NCBI GenBank assembly: GCA_025934335.1
Contig: JAICYG010000002.1
Location: 1-42,648 of the forward strand
Length of the DNA: 42,648 bases
Origin: Thermoleophilia bacterium
GTDB lineage: Bacteria > Actinomycetota > Thermoleophilia > Gaiellales > Gaiellaceae
Reading direction: 5' to 3'
Shown: one piece after another, positions 24,411 through 32,082 of the stretch
Numbering within the stretch: position 1 is the stretch's first letter
Layout: each line of letters starts with the position of its first letter
Translations under genes and position numbers: made by a program
Notes under the pieces: generated by a model
What the model was told of the DNA's origin: nothing
What the model saw: only the letters and a program-made list of their open reading frames with translations
Database searches by the model: none

Positions 24411-25298
24411 ATCGAAGTCTCGAACCCCGACAAGGTCTACTTCCCGGCGCGCGGGCTGAGCAAGCGCGATCTCGTCGCGTACTACGCGGGCATCGCGGAC
24501 GCCGTCCTCCCCCACCTCCGGCGCCGGCCGTTCCACATGAAGCGGTACCCGAACGGCGTCGACGGCGAGTTCTTCCACCAGAAGCGGGTGCCGGCGAAGC
24601 ATCCCGACTTCGTCGACGAGGTGTTCGTGCGCTTCCCCAGCGGGCACTCGACGGTCTTCGCGATCGTCGACAACGTCGAGGCGCTCGCGTGGGTGGCGAA
24701 TCTCGGCTGCATCGAGTTGCACACGTGGGCGTCTCGCGTGCCGGAGATCGAACGGCCCGACTACCTGTTGATCGACCTCGACCCGACGACCGACGGCCAG
24801 TGGCCGTTCGTTCGCGAGATCGCGCTCGTCGTTCGCGAGGTGATGGACGAGCTCGAGCTACGGTCGTACCCGAAGACGTCCGGCTCGACGGGGCTGCACG
24901 TGCTGGCGCCGATCCGGCCCGAGCTTGCGTTCCCGGAGGTGCGGCGGTTCGCGAAGGCGCTCGCGCAGGAGGTGGAGCGTCGCATCGACGATCAGGCGGT
25001 CGCGACGACGACGTGGCGCGTCGCCGAGCGAGTCGGCGTGTTCGTCGACTACGGGCAGAACGCGCGCGACCGCACGATCGCCTCCGCCTACTCGGTGCGG
25101 CCGACTCCCGACGCGCGCGTCTCGGCGCCGCTCCGCTGGGACGAGGTGCCGGCCGTGGAGGCCGGGTCGTTCACCATCGAGACGATGCCGGCGCGGCTCG
25201 CGACCGCCGGCGACCCGATGCGCGGGATGTGGCGAAACCCGCCCTCCCTCCGCCGCCGCTTCGCGGCGTTGGGGCTCGATTCCCCATCGGATGCATAA
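24411..25298 (+). CDS. LigD-type NHEJ polymerase/primase domain, stand-alone
   Basis: An archaeo-eukaryotic primase-type polymerase that fills gaps in non-homologous end joining. From codon 24411 (295 residues): VSNPDKVYFPARGLSK near the start, MKRYPNG, metal Asp residues D122 and D124 in LIDLDP, SGSTGLHV with H163, and the third Asp D213 in VDYGQN, so it looks active. The conserved N-terminus begins 42 codons before the first ATG (24537), and no ATG, GTG or TTG exists after the in-frame stop at 24360. An ATC start at 24411 is possible. The ligase module is a separate gene at 27762-28784. Confidence 0.85.
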   Translation: MEVSNPDKVYFPARGLSKRDLVAYYAGIADAVLPHLRRRPFHMKRYPNGVDGEFFHQKRVPAKHPDFVDEVFVRFPSGHSTVFAIVDNVEALAWVANLGCIELHTWASRVPEIERPDYLLIDLDPTTDGQWPFVREIALVVREVMDELELRSYPKTSGSTGLHVLAPIRPELAFPEVRRFAKALAQEVERRIDDQAVATTTWRVAERVGVFVDYGQNARDRTIASAYSVRPTPDARVSAPLRWDEVPAVEAGSFTIETMPARLATAGDPMRGMWRNPPSLRRRFAALGLDSPSDA

Positions 25299-25342
25299 GC
25301 GGTCCTTACATGGTTCTCAAACGGTCCTCGTATCGTGTCCCG

Positions 25343-26599
25343 ATGCGGCGTCTCGTCCTGCTCGGTGCCCTCGTGGCGGCACTGGGCCTCACCGCGGCGG
25401 CCAGCGCGTCGCCGTACGTCCGGTACGGCGTGCAGGACGACGCGTGGCTCGAGTACGGGCCGGGGACGCTCGACGACCGGCTCGACCAGCTCGAGGCGTT
25501 CGGCGTCGACATCGTGCGCGTGAACGTCAGCTGGCGGCTGACCGAGCCGCGGGCCGGCGTGTACGACTGGACGCGCACAGATGCGCTGCTCGACGGGTTG
25601 CGCTCCCGCAGGATCGCGCCGCTCGTCACGCTCTACGGGACACCGCCCTATGCGAACGGCGGCCTGCCGGAGAACTGGGCTCCGCGGTCGACGACGAGCT
25701 TCGCCGCCTTCGCGCGGCGGATCGCTGCGCGCTACCCCTACGTGCGGCTCTGGGCGATCTGGAACGAGCCCAACCAGCGGCGCTGGCTGCGGCCGACGAC
25801 TCCTGCGACCTACGTCAAGAAGCTGCTCAATCCGGCGTACGCGGCCATTCACGCCGTCAGCCCGGGCTCGCAGGTTGCGGGCGGCGTGACGGCGCCCCGC
25901 GGCTCGACGGGCGGCGTCTCCCCCGTCGACTGGATCGCGGGCATGGCGAAGGCACGGGCGCGCCTCGACGCCTATGCGCACAACCCCTACCCGCTGCGCC
26001 GCGGCGAGACGCCGACGAGCGGCGGGTGCGACCACTGCGAGACGATCACCATGGCGACCCTGCCGCGGCTGCTGACGCACGTGCAGAAGGCGTTCGGCAC
26101 GCGCACCCGGATCTGGCTGACCGAGTACGGCTACCAGACAAACCCGCCCGACCGGTACCTCGGCGTCTCCTACTCTGCGCAGGCGCGGTACCTGAGCGAG
26201 GCGTCCCTGCGGAGCTACGAGACACCGCGTGTCGACATGCTCATCCACTACCTCGTGCAGGACGAGCCGGACCCTGCGCGCTGGCAGAGCGGCGTCTACA
26301 CGGCCTCGGGGCTCCCCAAGCCCGCGCTCCAGGCGCTCCGCTTCCCGCTCGCTCAGCAGTCGCGCATCGGGCGCCGCACGACGCTGTGGGGCCAGGTTCG
26401 TCCCGGCGGCACTGCGACGTATCGGCTCCTCCGTTACGACCGGGCGAGCGGGCGCTGGGTGCGTGTGGGCAAGGACCGCCGCACGACCGCGCGTGGTTAC
26501 CTTCGCCGCGTCGTCAACGCCGCTCCCGGCACGCGCTATCGGATCTGGATCCCGGCCGAGCGCACCTACAGCGCGATCGTCACTGTCAAGTCGGCTTGA
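25343..26599 (+). CDS. Secreted glycoside hydrolase, cellulase-like TIM barrel
   Basis: A 418-residue exported protein: signal peptide (about 1-22, ending AAASAS), then a (beta/alpha)8 domain of the GH5/GH39 clan and a small beta-rich tail (about 345-418). The probable acid/base is E142 in IWNEPN and the nucleophile E261 in LTEYGY. It would cleave a beta-glycoside outside the cell; the substrate is unknown. TATCGT is 6 nt before the ATG. The last codons and stop are embedded in the first operator copy of the following XRE gene. Confidence 0.82.
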   Translation: MRRLVLLGALVAALGLTAAASASPYVRYGVQDDAWLEYGPGTLDDRLDQLEAFGVDIVRVNVSWRLTEPRAGVYDWTRTDALLDGLRSRRIAPLVTLYGTPPYANGGLPENWAPRSTTSFAAFARRIAARYPYVRLWAIWNEPNQRRWLRPTTPATYVKKLLNPAYAAIHAVSPGSQVAGGVTAPRGSTGGVSPVDWIAGMAKARARLDAYAHNPYPLRRGETPTSGGCDHCETITMATLPRLLTHVQKAFGTRTRIWLTEYGYQTNPPDRYLGVSYSAQARYLSEASLRSYETPRVDMLIHYLVQDEPDPARWQSGVYTASGLPKPALQALRFPLAQQSRIGRRTTLWGQVRPGGTATYRLLRYDRASGRWVRVGKDRRTTARGYLRRVVNAAPGTRYRIWIPAERTYSAIVTVKSA

Positions 26600-26631
26600 C
26601 AGCAACCTCCTGTCAAGCTAACTTGACAGGA
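26583..26631 (+). promoter_or_regulatory. Double palindromic operator over the XRE gene promoter
   Basis: Copy 1 is CTGTCAAG-N4-CTTGACAG (26583-26602). Copy 2 is TCCTGTCAAG-N4-CTTGACAGGA (26608-26631). Their centres are 27 bp apart. A consensus -35 TTGACA (26596-26601) lies in copy 1, and a TAACTT -10 (26619-26624), 17 bp further, lies in copy 2. The ATG follows 8 nt after the -10. Occupancy of both copies would block polymerase, so the XRE protein very likely represses itself and its membrane partner. Confidence 0.72.
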
Positions 26632-26632
26632 G

Positions 26633-26827
26633 ATGCGAAACGACATCCGCGTGCTGCGAGAACGGCGAGCGCTGTCGCAGGGCGAGCTCGCGAAGTCGGT
26701 GGGCGTCTCCCGCCAGACGATCAACTCGATCGAAACCGGGAAGTACGTGCCGTCACTTCCGCTCGCATTGCAGCTCGCGTCGTTCTTCGGCACCGCAGTG
26801 GAGGAGATGTTCCATGCAGATGACTAG
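26633..26827 (+). CDS. Small XRE-family HTH repressor
   Basis: A 64-residue protein that is almost only a helix-turn-helix: RVLRERRALSQGELAKSVG followed by SRQTINSIETGKY. It binds DNA as a dimer, probably the double operator just upstream. Transcription likely starts at or near the ATG (leaderless), although AGGAG directly precedes it. It overlaps the membrane-protein gene by 14 bp. Small XRE regulators of this type are commonly paired with a membrane protein whose job is unknown. Confidence 0.9.
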   Translation: MRNDIRVLRERRALSQGELAKSVGVSRQTINSIETGKYVPSLPLALQLASFFGTAVEEMFHADD

Positions 26828-27197
26828 GTCGAAGTGGTTCCTGCCCGCGTTCGCGGTGGCGCTCGGGGCGGCGATGTTCGCGGCGGAGCTCGCCGGCGGC
26901 AGCCTTGCCGGCGCACTGGGAACCTTCGGTGTCATGCTCGCCTTCGCGCTCCTCGTCCTCCTCGGCGGGCGCAGCGAGACGGTCCGCGGCCTGCGCGGCG
27001 ACGGGCGCGACGAGCGCTTCCGGCAGCTCGACGTCAACGCCACGGCTTTCGCCGGCCTCGCGGTGATCGTGGCGATCATCGTCGCGTTCCTCGTCGAGGT
27101 GGCGCGCGGCCACGATGGTCAGCCGTACAGCTGGCTCGGCGCCGTCGGCGGTCTCGCCTACATCGCCGCGGTGGTGGTGCTCCGCCTGCGCGGCTGA
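26814..27197 (+). CDS. Four-helix membrane protein paired with XRE regulator (DUF2178-like)
   Basis: A 127-residue integral membrane protein with four predicted helices (about 8-28, 31-51, 76-98, 106-125) and a charged cytoplasmic loop rich in Arg/Asp (about 53-72). It resembles DUF2178 proteins that accompany small XRE repressors. The function is unknown. A second in-frame ATG at 26820 is possible. Translation should be coupled to the upstream repressor gene. Confidence 0.7.
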   Translation: MQMTRSKWFLPAFAVALGAAMFAAELAGGSLAGALGTFGVMLAFALLVLLGGRSETVRGLRGDGRDERFRQLDVNATAFAGLAVIVAIIVAFLVEVARGHDGQPYSWLGAVGGLAYIAAVVVLRLRG

Positions 27198-27364
27198 GCC
27201 GGCACGGTCCCGGCACGAACCTGTGCGCGATTCGTGATGGTGGCAGCCGTCGTACAGTGCGCGCTACACCCCGGCCACGGGCGACGAGGGCACGGTGGGA
27301 GTGGCCACGGCGGATTCGGAGACTTGCGCGCGCGCAGCGGCTGCTCGAAGCTGCCACCGTGCAG

Positions 27365-27592
27365 ATGCTGTACGGCGGGCCGGTGCGGGTCTACGAGCTC
27401 TCGATGCTCCGGAGCTTCCGCATGCGCGCGGGCCTGTCGCAGCAGGAGCTCGCGGACGCCGTCAGCGCCTCCCGCACCACCGTCTCGAGGCTCGAGCTCG
27501 GGCGCGCCATCCCCTCCGTCACGCTCGCACTCGCCCTCGCGCGGTCACTCGGGGTCACCGTCGAGGAGCTCTTCGCCCCGGACCTGTGCTAG
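27365..27592 (+). CDS. Second small XRE-family HTH protein
   Basis: A 75-residue protein from this ATG. Its core, FRMRAGLSQQELADAVSASR followed by TTVSRLELGR, is a complete XRE HTH, followed by ALARSLGVTVEELF. It is similar to, but not a copy of, the XRE protein 0.7 kb upstream. An internal ATG at 27404 would give just the HTH. No operator as clear as the upstream one is seen; 27198-27364 shows no gene. Confidence 0.72.
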   Translation: MLYGGPVRVYELSMLRSFRMRAGLSQQELADAVSASRTTVSRLELGRAIPSVTLALALARSLGVTVEELFAPDLC

Positions 27593-27660
27593 TACGCCCG
27601 TCCGTAAGTTTGGTCGGTTATCCGGCGAGTGGCTCGTCGTTCGTGGCAAGGACACAGGGC

Positions 27661-27686
27661 GCCCCGGTAGCCGAAGCTACCGGGGC
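27661..27686. terminator. Strong hairpin between XRE and ligase genes
   Basis: GCCCCGGTAGC (27661-27671) and GCTACCGGGGC (27676-27686) form a perfect 11-bp stem with a CGAA tetraloop between two convergent genes. No T run flanks it on either side, so it may be a bidirectional, factor-assisted terminator. The rest of 27593-27761 shows no gene. Confidence 0.55.
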
Positions 27687-27761
27687 AACCGAGGACGCGG
27701 CCACGGGCGGCGAGACGCCGCCGGGAACCGGCCTGAACTTGCGGACGGGTGTGCTAGCTGC

Positions 27762-28784
27762 TCAGCCGTCGAACAGCTCCTCGACGCCGGCGGCGTCCGG
27801 GTCGCGCGGCGGGCGCAGCTCGCGCCAGGTGCAGTCGCGTGGATCCTTGTCCTCCCGCCACCGCAGGAGCTTCGTGCCGTGGCGGAAGCGGTGACCCTGC
27901 ACCTTGTCGTACCGCACCTCGACGACGAGCTCGGGCCGCACGCCGACCTCTTCCAGCTCGCCTGTCCCCCAGCGGTTCGGCTCCGAGAAGCGTCGGTCGG
28001 ACGCCTCGTCGACGAGCGGCAGCACGCGGCGCGCGACATCCGCCTGCGACCGCGCCGCAACCGCCGCCGAGCCGACGTAGTCGAGCCCGCCGTCGTCCCG
28101 GAACAGCCCGAGCAGGAGCGTCGCGACGGCAGAGCGGTCACCCTTCCAGCGAAAGCCGATGACGACGCAGTCCGCCGACTTGTGCTCCTTCACCTTCGCC
28201 ATCCCGTCGCGCGAGCCCGGCAGGTACGGCGACGCGAGCCGCTTCGCGACGACGCCGTCGAGGCCGAGAGCCTCGAAGCGGTCGAGCCACCCGCGTGCGT
28301 CGTCGAGCGAACGCGTCGCCGGCGAGACGCGAAAGCCCGAGAGCGCCTCCACCCGCGTGCGCCGCTCCTCGAGCGGCTCCTGCCAGACGGCCTTACCGTT
28401 CCACACGAGCACGTCGAAGACGACGTACTCGGCCGGGATCTCGCCCGACAGCCTGCGGATGCGCGACTCGGCGGGATGGAGCCGCATCTGCATCGCGTCG
28501 AAGTCGAGCGCCCCGTCGCGCGCGATCACGATCTCGCCGTCGAGCGCGGAGCGCGGCGGCAACAGCTCCCCGAGAGGGCGCAGCTCCGGGAAGTACCGGA
28601 GCAGCGGCCGCTCCTTGCGCGACCAGAGCGCCAGCTCGCCGCCCGCGTTCTCGAGCACGCCGCGGAAACCGTCCCACTTCGGCTCGTACTGCCAGCCGTC
28701 GTCCTCGGGCAGCTCCCGGACGAGCTCGGCCTCCATCGGCGGGAACGGGACGATGCCGTGGAGGAGGGTCTGTCCGACACCCAC
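27762..28784 (-). CDS. ATP-dependent DNA ligase (LigD ligase module-like), stand-alone
   Basis: A 340-residue ligase. The adenylated lysine is K36 in YEPKWDGFRG (motif I). DGEIV, then YVVFDVLV (motif III), LDGVVAKR (motif IV) and MAKVKEHKS (motif V) follow, with a C-terminal OB domain. This size and pattern match the ligase part of bacterial LigD/LigC, which seals breaks in end joining. The polymerase is a separate gene 2.5 kb away and no Ku or nuclease gene is in the window. The start is not certain: GTG 28784 gives VGVGQTLLHGIV before conserved PFPPMEAEL, and GTG 28811 is also open. Confidence 0.88.
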   Translation of the reverse strand: MGVGQTLLHGIVPFPPMEAELVRELPEDDGWQYEPKWDGFRGVLENAGGELALWSRKERPLLRYFPELRPLGELLPPRSALDGEIVIARDGALDFDAMQMRLHPAESRIRRLSGEIPAEYVVFDVLVWNGKAVWQEPLEERRTRVEALSGFRVSPATRSLDDARGWLDRFEALGLDGVVAKRLASPYLPGSRDGMAKVKEHKSADCVVIGFRWKGDRSAVATLLLGLFRDDGGLDYVGSAAVAARSQADVARRVLPLVDEASDRRFSEPNRWGTGELEEVGVRPELVVEVRYDKVQGHRFRHGTKLLRWREDKDPRDCTWRELRPPRDPDAAGVEELFDG

Positions 28785-28882
28785 TTGACCATCCTGGCAG
28801 ACTTCCCACACTTTCCTGACCGCGAATCCCGCCGAAGCCTTGTCAGAGCAGCGGGAACCGGACGACGAGCGTCGAACGACCC

Positions 28883-29002
28883 ATGCACGTGAACTCTCTC
28901 CCCCAGCGTCGCAACCATCCGAACGTCGGGCTCGTGCTCTGCATCCTCTGGTGCGCCGGCGTCTGGTTGGCAGCGCTGTATTTCACCGGCGTCCTCTCCT
29001 GA
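28883..29002 (+). CDS. Possible 39-residue single-helix membrane peptide
   Basis: ATG-to-TGA frame encoding a basic N-terminus (MHVNSLPQRRNHPN) and one hydrophobic helix (VGLVLCILWCAGVWLAALYF). Third codon positions are GC-rich as in neighbouring genes. A 14-bp GC palindrome (29017-29030) follows the stop and could be a terminator. No Shine-Dalgarno sequence or clear -10 is seen. The gap between the ligase and ferritin-like genes holds nothing else convincing. Confidence 0.42.
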   Translation: MHVNSLPQRRNHPNVGLVLCILWCAGVWLAALYFTGVLS

Positions 29003-29042
29003 CGCCAGGTTTGCCGCCGCCGCGCGGCGGAAGCTTAGAGGC

Positions 29043-29825
29043 ATGCCCGAGCTCGACGGCACCTGGGACGTGCAACGAACCGGTGGTCTGCTACCGCCGC
29101 TCAGCGGCGTCGAGAAGCGGATCGCGGGACGCCGCGGGGAGACGCGAATCCGCGGCGTCGCGGGCGTGCCGTTCGACGTCGTGGGTCTCGAGCTGCGCTA
29201 CCGCGCGCCGTTCGCCGGGTTCGTCGACGTGCTGACGCCGGCCGCCGACGGCTTTCGCGGCCGTGCGACCGCGTTCGGCCGCACGTTCGGGCACTTCGAG
29301 CTGATCGCAAAGCCGGGAGGGACGATGAGCACCGTCAACGAGGAACTGGTCAAGCACATCGACGAGGCGCACGCAATGGAGCAGAACGTGCTCCGGATGC
29401 TCGACGGGATGATCTCGACGACCGACGACGCGGAGATCCTGCGCGAGCTCGAGCACCACAGGGTCGAGACCGAGGGTCACGCAGAGAAGATGAAGGCCCG
29501 CCTCGCCGCGCACGGCGCAACGCCGTCGATGGTGAAGCAGGCGGGCGGCATCCTCGGCGCTCTCGCGAAGATGCCGCTCGACATGGTGCGCGGCGAGAAG
29601 GCAGGCCGAAACGCGCGCGACGGCTACGCGACCGAGCACATGGAGATCGCGAGCTACGAGCTCCTGAAGCGAATCGCACGCCGCGCCGCCGACGAGGAGA
29701 CCGCGGCCGCGTGCGACGAGATCATCGCGCAGGAGCGCGCGTTCGCCGAGACGATCGCCGCGAACTGGGATCGCTTCGCCGAGCTGTCGCTGCGAGAAAG
29801 CGGCGTCGCGGCATCACGGCCGTAG
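29043..29825 (+). CDS. Beta-rich domain fused to DUF892/YciE-like ferritin-like domain
   Basis: A 260-residue protein. Residues 1-92 are beta-rich (ELDGTWDVQRTGG at the start, then GHFELIAK), resembling a small lipocalin-like module. From residue 95 a four-helix ferritin-like domain follows (NEELVKHIDEAHAMEQNVL, then EHHRVETEGHAEK and IIAQERAFAETIA) with Glu/His residues able to hold a di-iron site, as in YciE/DUF892 stress proteins. M95 (29325) is preceded by GGGAGG, so the ferritin-like part could also be made alone from the same frame. Confidence 0.78.
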   Translation: MPELDGTWDVQRTGGLLPPLSGVEKRIAGRRGETRIRGVAGVPFDVVGLELRYRAPFAGFVDVLTPAADGFRGRATAFGRTFGHFELIAKPGGTMSTVNEELVKHIDEAHAMEQNVLRMLDGMISTTDDAEILRELEHHRVETEGHAEKMKARLAAHGATPSMVKQAGGILGALAKMPLDMVRGEKAGRNARDGYATEHMEIASYELLKRIARRAADEETAAACDEIIAQERAFAETIAANWDRFAELSLRESGVAASRP

Positions 29826-29828
29826 GCG

Positions 29829-30149
29829 TCAGTTCAGCCAGGGCGCCAGGAAGCCGGCGATCTCCCGCGAGCTCCGCGGCGACTCGAGCCGCGCGCTGAC
29901 GGACTTCCCCTCGATCACGACCAGCGTCGGCGTGAGCGCGACCCCGAAGCGCTCGAGCAGGTCCGGCCGCTCCTCCTGCGCGACGGAGTAGTAGGCGAAC
30001 GTCTCGTGGTTCTGCCGTCGCTGGAGCACCTGCGCGAGGTAGGCGTCGACGCGACGACACCGGCCGGACACCCGGGAGTGGAAGTACACGAGCCGCGGCT
30101 TCTGGATCAAATCGCGTCCCGATGTTTCCTTCATCTGGCCGGTGTTCAT
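29829..30149 (-). CDS. Thioredoxin-like protein with altered active site
   Basis: A 106-residue thioredoxin fold: LVYFHS strand, active-site region SGRC (28-31) where WCxxC is expected, and the cis-Pro loop in LTPTLVVIEG. The first cysteine is replaced by Ser, so a dithiol reductase mechanism is unlikely; a monothiol or binding role is possible. Start could be the Met at residue 1 or at residue 6. The gene converges on the ferritin-like gene with 3 bp between stops. Confidence 0.72.
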   Translation of the reverse strand: MNTGQMKETSGRDLIQKPRLVYFHSRVSGRCRRVDAYLAQVLQRRQNHETFAYYSVAQEERPDLLERFGVALTPTLVVIEGKSVSARLESPRSSREIAGFLAPWLN

Positions 30150-30193
30150 CCCCGATTCGAGGGACGTCGAAACGCGCGGGTAGGGTTCGCGCG

Positions 30194-31423
30194 GTGAGGC
30201 GGGTCGCGATCACGGGCATCGGCGCGGTCACGCCGCTCGGGCTCGACGCCGCGTCGACGTGGCGCGCCGCGCTCGCCGGTGAGAGCGGCATCGGCTGGAT
30301 CAGCACCTTCGAGACCGACGGGCTGCCGGTGCGAATCGCGGGCGAGGTGAAGGGCTTCGATGCGACGCAGGTGGTTTCTGCCAAGGAGGCGCGCAAGCTC
30401 GAGCGGAACGTCCTGCTCGGCGTGGCCGCGGCGCGGGAGGCACTCGCCGACGCCGACCTCGGCGCCCTCGACCCGTCACGCATCGGGATCGTGTTCGGCT
30501 CCGCGATCGGCGGCGTGCCGGGGATCCTCGAGCAGCACGACACGCTGCGCGAGCGCGGGCCGGACCGCGTGTCGCCGAACTTCCTGCCGAACGTGCTCGT
30601 CGACTCGACGTCGGGGCAGCTCGCGATCTCGCTCGGGATCACCGGCCCCAACTACGCCGTCGTCTCTGCCTGTGCGACCGGCTCGCACGCGGTCGGCGAG
30701 GCGGCCGAGATGATCAAGCGGGGCGCCGCCGACGCCGTGCTCGCGGGCGGCACGGAGGCGTGCCTCGTGCCGCTCATCCTCGCCGGGTTCACGGCGATGC
30801 GCGGGCTCGCGGTGGAGGACGAGCACCCACCCCACGCGTCCCGGCCGTTCGACCTGACACGCGCGGGGTTCGTGATGGCCGAGGGCGCCGGCGCACTCCT
30901 GCTCGAGGACTGGGACCGCGCCGAGGCGCGCGGCGCCGATATCTACGCCGAGGTGCTCGGCTACGGCGCCTCGAACGACGCTCACCACATGGCACAGCCC
31001 GAGCCGGAGGCCACCGGGGTTGCGGCGATGATGCGCGGCGCGCTCGCGCGCGCCGGTGTCGAGCCGGAGCGTGTCGGCTACATCAACGCACACGGGACGT
31101 CGACGCCGCTCGGCGACACGGCCGAGACGAAGGCGATCAAGGACGTCTTCGGTGAGCACGCGTACCGGCTCGCCGTCTCCTCGACGAAGTCGATGACCGG
31201 CCACACCTTCGGAGCGGCGGGCGCGATCGAAGCGATCTTCTCCGCGCTCGCGCTCCACGACGGCGTGCTGCCGCCGACGATCAACTACCGCGAGCCGGAC
31301 CCCGACTGCGACCTCGACTACGTGCCGAACGAGTCACGCCGCGCGCAGGTCGACGTCGCGATCTCGAACGCCATGGGCCTCGGCGGCCACAACGGCTGTG
31401 TGCTGCTCGGCCGCGCAGCGTGA
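30194..31423 (+). CDS. fabF: Beta-ketoacyl-ACP synthase II
   Basis: A 409-residue condensing enzyme that elongates acyl-ACP with malonyl-ACP in fatty acid synthesis. The catalytic triad is visible: C160 in VSACATGSHA, H300 in INAHGTSTPLGD and H337 in MTGHTFGAAG, with Lys at 332. Length is normal. GTG start with TAGGGT 7 nt upstream. No other fab gene is near, so it may be a secondary KAS or serve a special lipid. Confidence 0.93.
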   Translation: MRRVAITGIGAVTPLGLDAASTWRAALAGESGIGWISTFETDGLPVRIAGEVKGFDATQVVSAKEARKLERNVLLGVAAAREALADADLGALDPSRIGIVFGSAIGGVPGILEQHDTLRERGPDRVSPNFLPNVLVDSTSGQLAISLGITGPNYAVVSACATGSHAVGEAAEMIKRGAADAVLAGGTEACLVPLILAGFTAMRGLAVEDEHPPHASRPFDLTRAGFVMAEGAGALLLEDWDRAEARGADIYAEVLGYGASNDAHHMAQPEPEATGVAAMMRGALARAGVEPERVGYINAHGTSTPLGDTAETKAIKDVFGEHAYRLAVSSTKSMTGHTFGAAGAIEAIFSALALHDGVLPPTINYREPDPDCDLDYVPNESRRAQVDVAISNAMGLGGHNGCVLLGRAA

Positions 31424-32082
31424 AGGTCACCCTCGTCCGGCACGCGACGCTCCTGCTCGAGACGAGCGTCGGCCGGATCCTCGTCGATCCGATGCTGCGC
31501 CCCGCCGGCTCGTCGCCGCCGATCGAGAACACGCCGAACCCACGGCCGAACCCGCTCGTCGAGCTTCCGCTCGCCGCCGAAGAGGTCATCGACGGCGTCG
31601 ATCTGTGCATCGTGACGCACCTCCACCGCGACCACTTCGACGACCTCGTCCCGCTCGACGTGCCGATCCTCACGCAGCCCGAGAGCGCGGACGAGCTGCG
31701 TGCCCGCGGCCACACCAACGTCACCACCGAGCATCCTAAGATCGCGATGACGCGCGGCCGCCACGGAAGGGGCGAGATCAGCCGCGCGATGGGAGCGGTC
31801 TCCGGGTGGGTCGTCGACGACGTCTACATCGCCGGCGACACGATCCTCTGCGACGAGGTGCACGAGGCGATCGAGCGGCACGCGCCTCGGGTGAAGATCG
31901 TGAACGGCGGCGGTGCGCGCTTCCTGCAGGGCGAGCCGATCGTGATGACGGCCGCGGAGGTCGCGCAGCTCGCGGGGACGGTCGTCGTCGTCCACCTCGA
32001 GGCGATCAACCACTGCCTCGAGCCGCGCTCCGCGTACAGGGGCGCGATCGTGCCGTCAGACGGCGAAGTGCTCGACCTGTAG
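31420..32082 (+). CDS. Metallo-beta-lactamase-fold hydrolase (UlaG/RomA-like)
   Basis: A 220-residue MBL-fold protein. The metal motif is THLHRDHFDD (HxHxDH), with further ligands in the IAGDT region and a late His in VHLEAINH. It resembles the small UlaG-like branch rather than true beta-lactamases; the substrate is unknown. GTG start in a GTGA overlap with the KAS gene, implying cotranslation. Its 3' end overlaps the convergent HAD gene by 27 bp. Confidence 0.85.
   Translation: MKVTLVRHATLLLETSVGRILVDPMLRPAGSSPPIENTPNPRPNPLVELPLAAEEVIDGVDLCIVTHLHRDHFDDLVPLDVPILTQPESADELRARGHTNVTTEHPKIAMTRGRHGRGEISRAMGAVSGWVVDDVYIAGDTILCDEVHEAIERHAPRVKIVNGGGARFLQGEPIVMTAAEVAQLAGTVVVVHLEAINHCLEPRSAYRGAIVPSDGEVLDL

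Noticed and set aside
24359..26599. Long plus-strand open frame spanning the polymerase and glycosidase genes
   Set aside because: Its first 980 bases are a shadow frame; the polymerase motifs are in another frame, and only the part from 25343 encodes the glycosidase.
27661..27686. Attachment site of a mobile element
   Set aside because: No integrase, no direct-repeat partner and no change in gene content; a plain hairpin between convergent genes.
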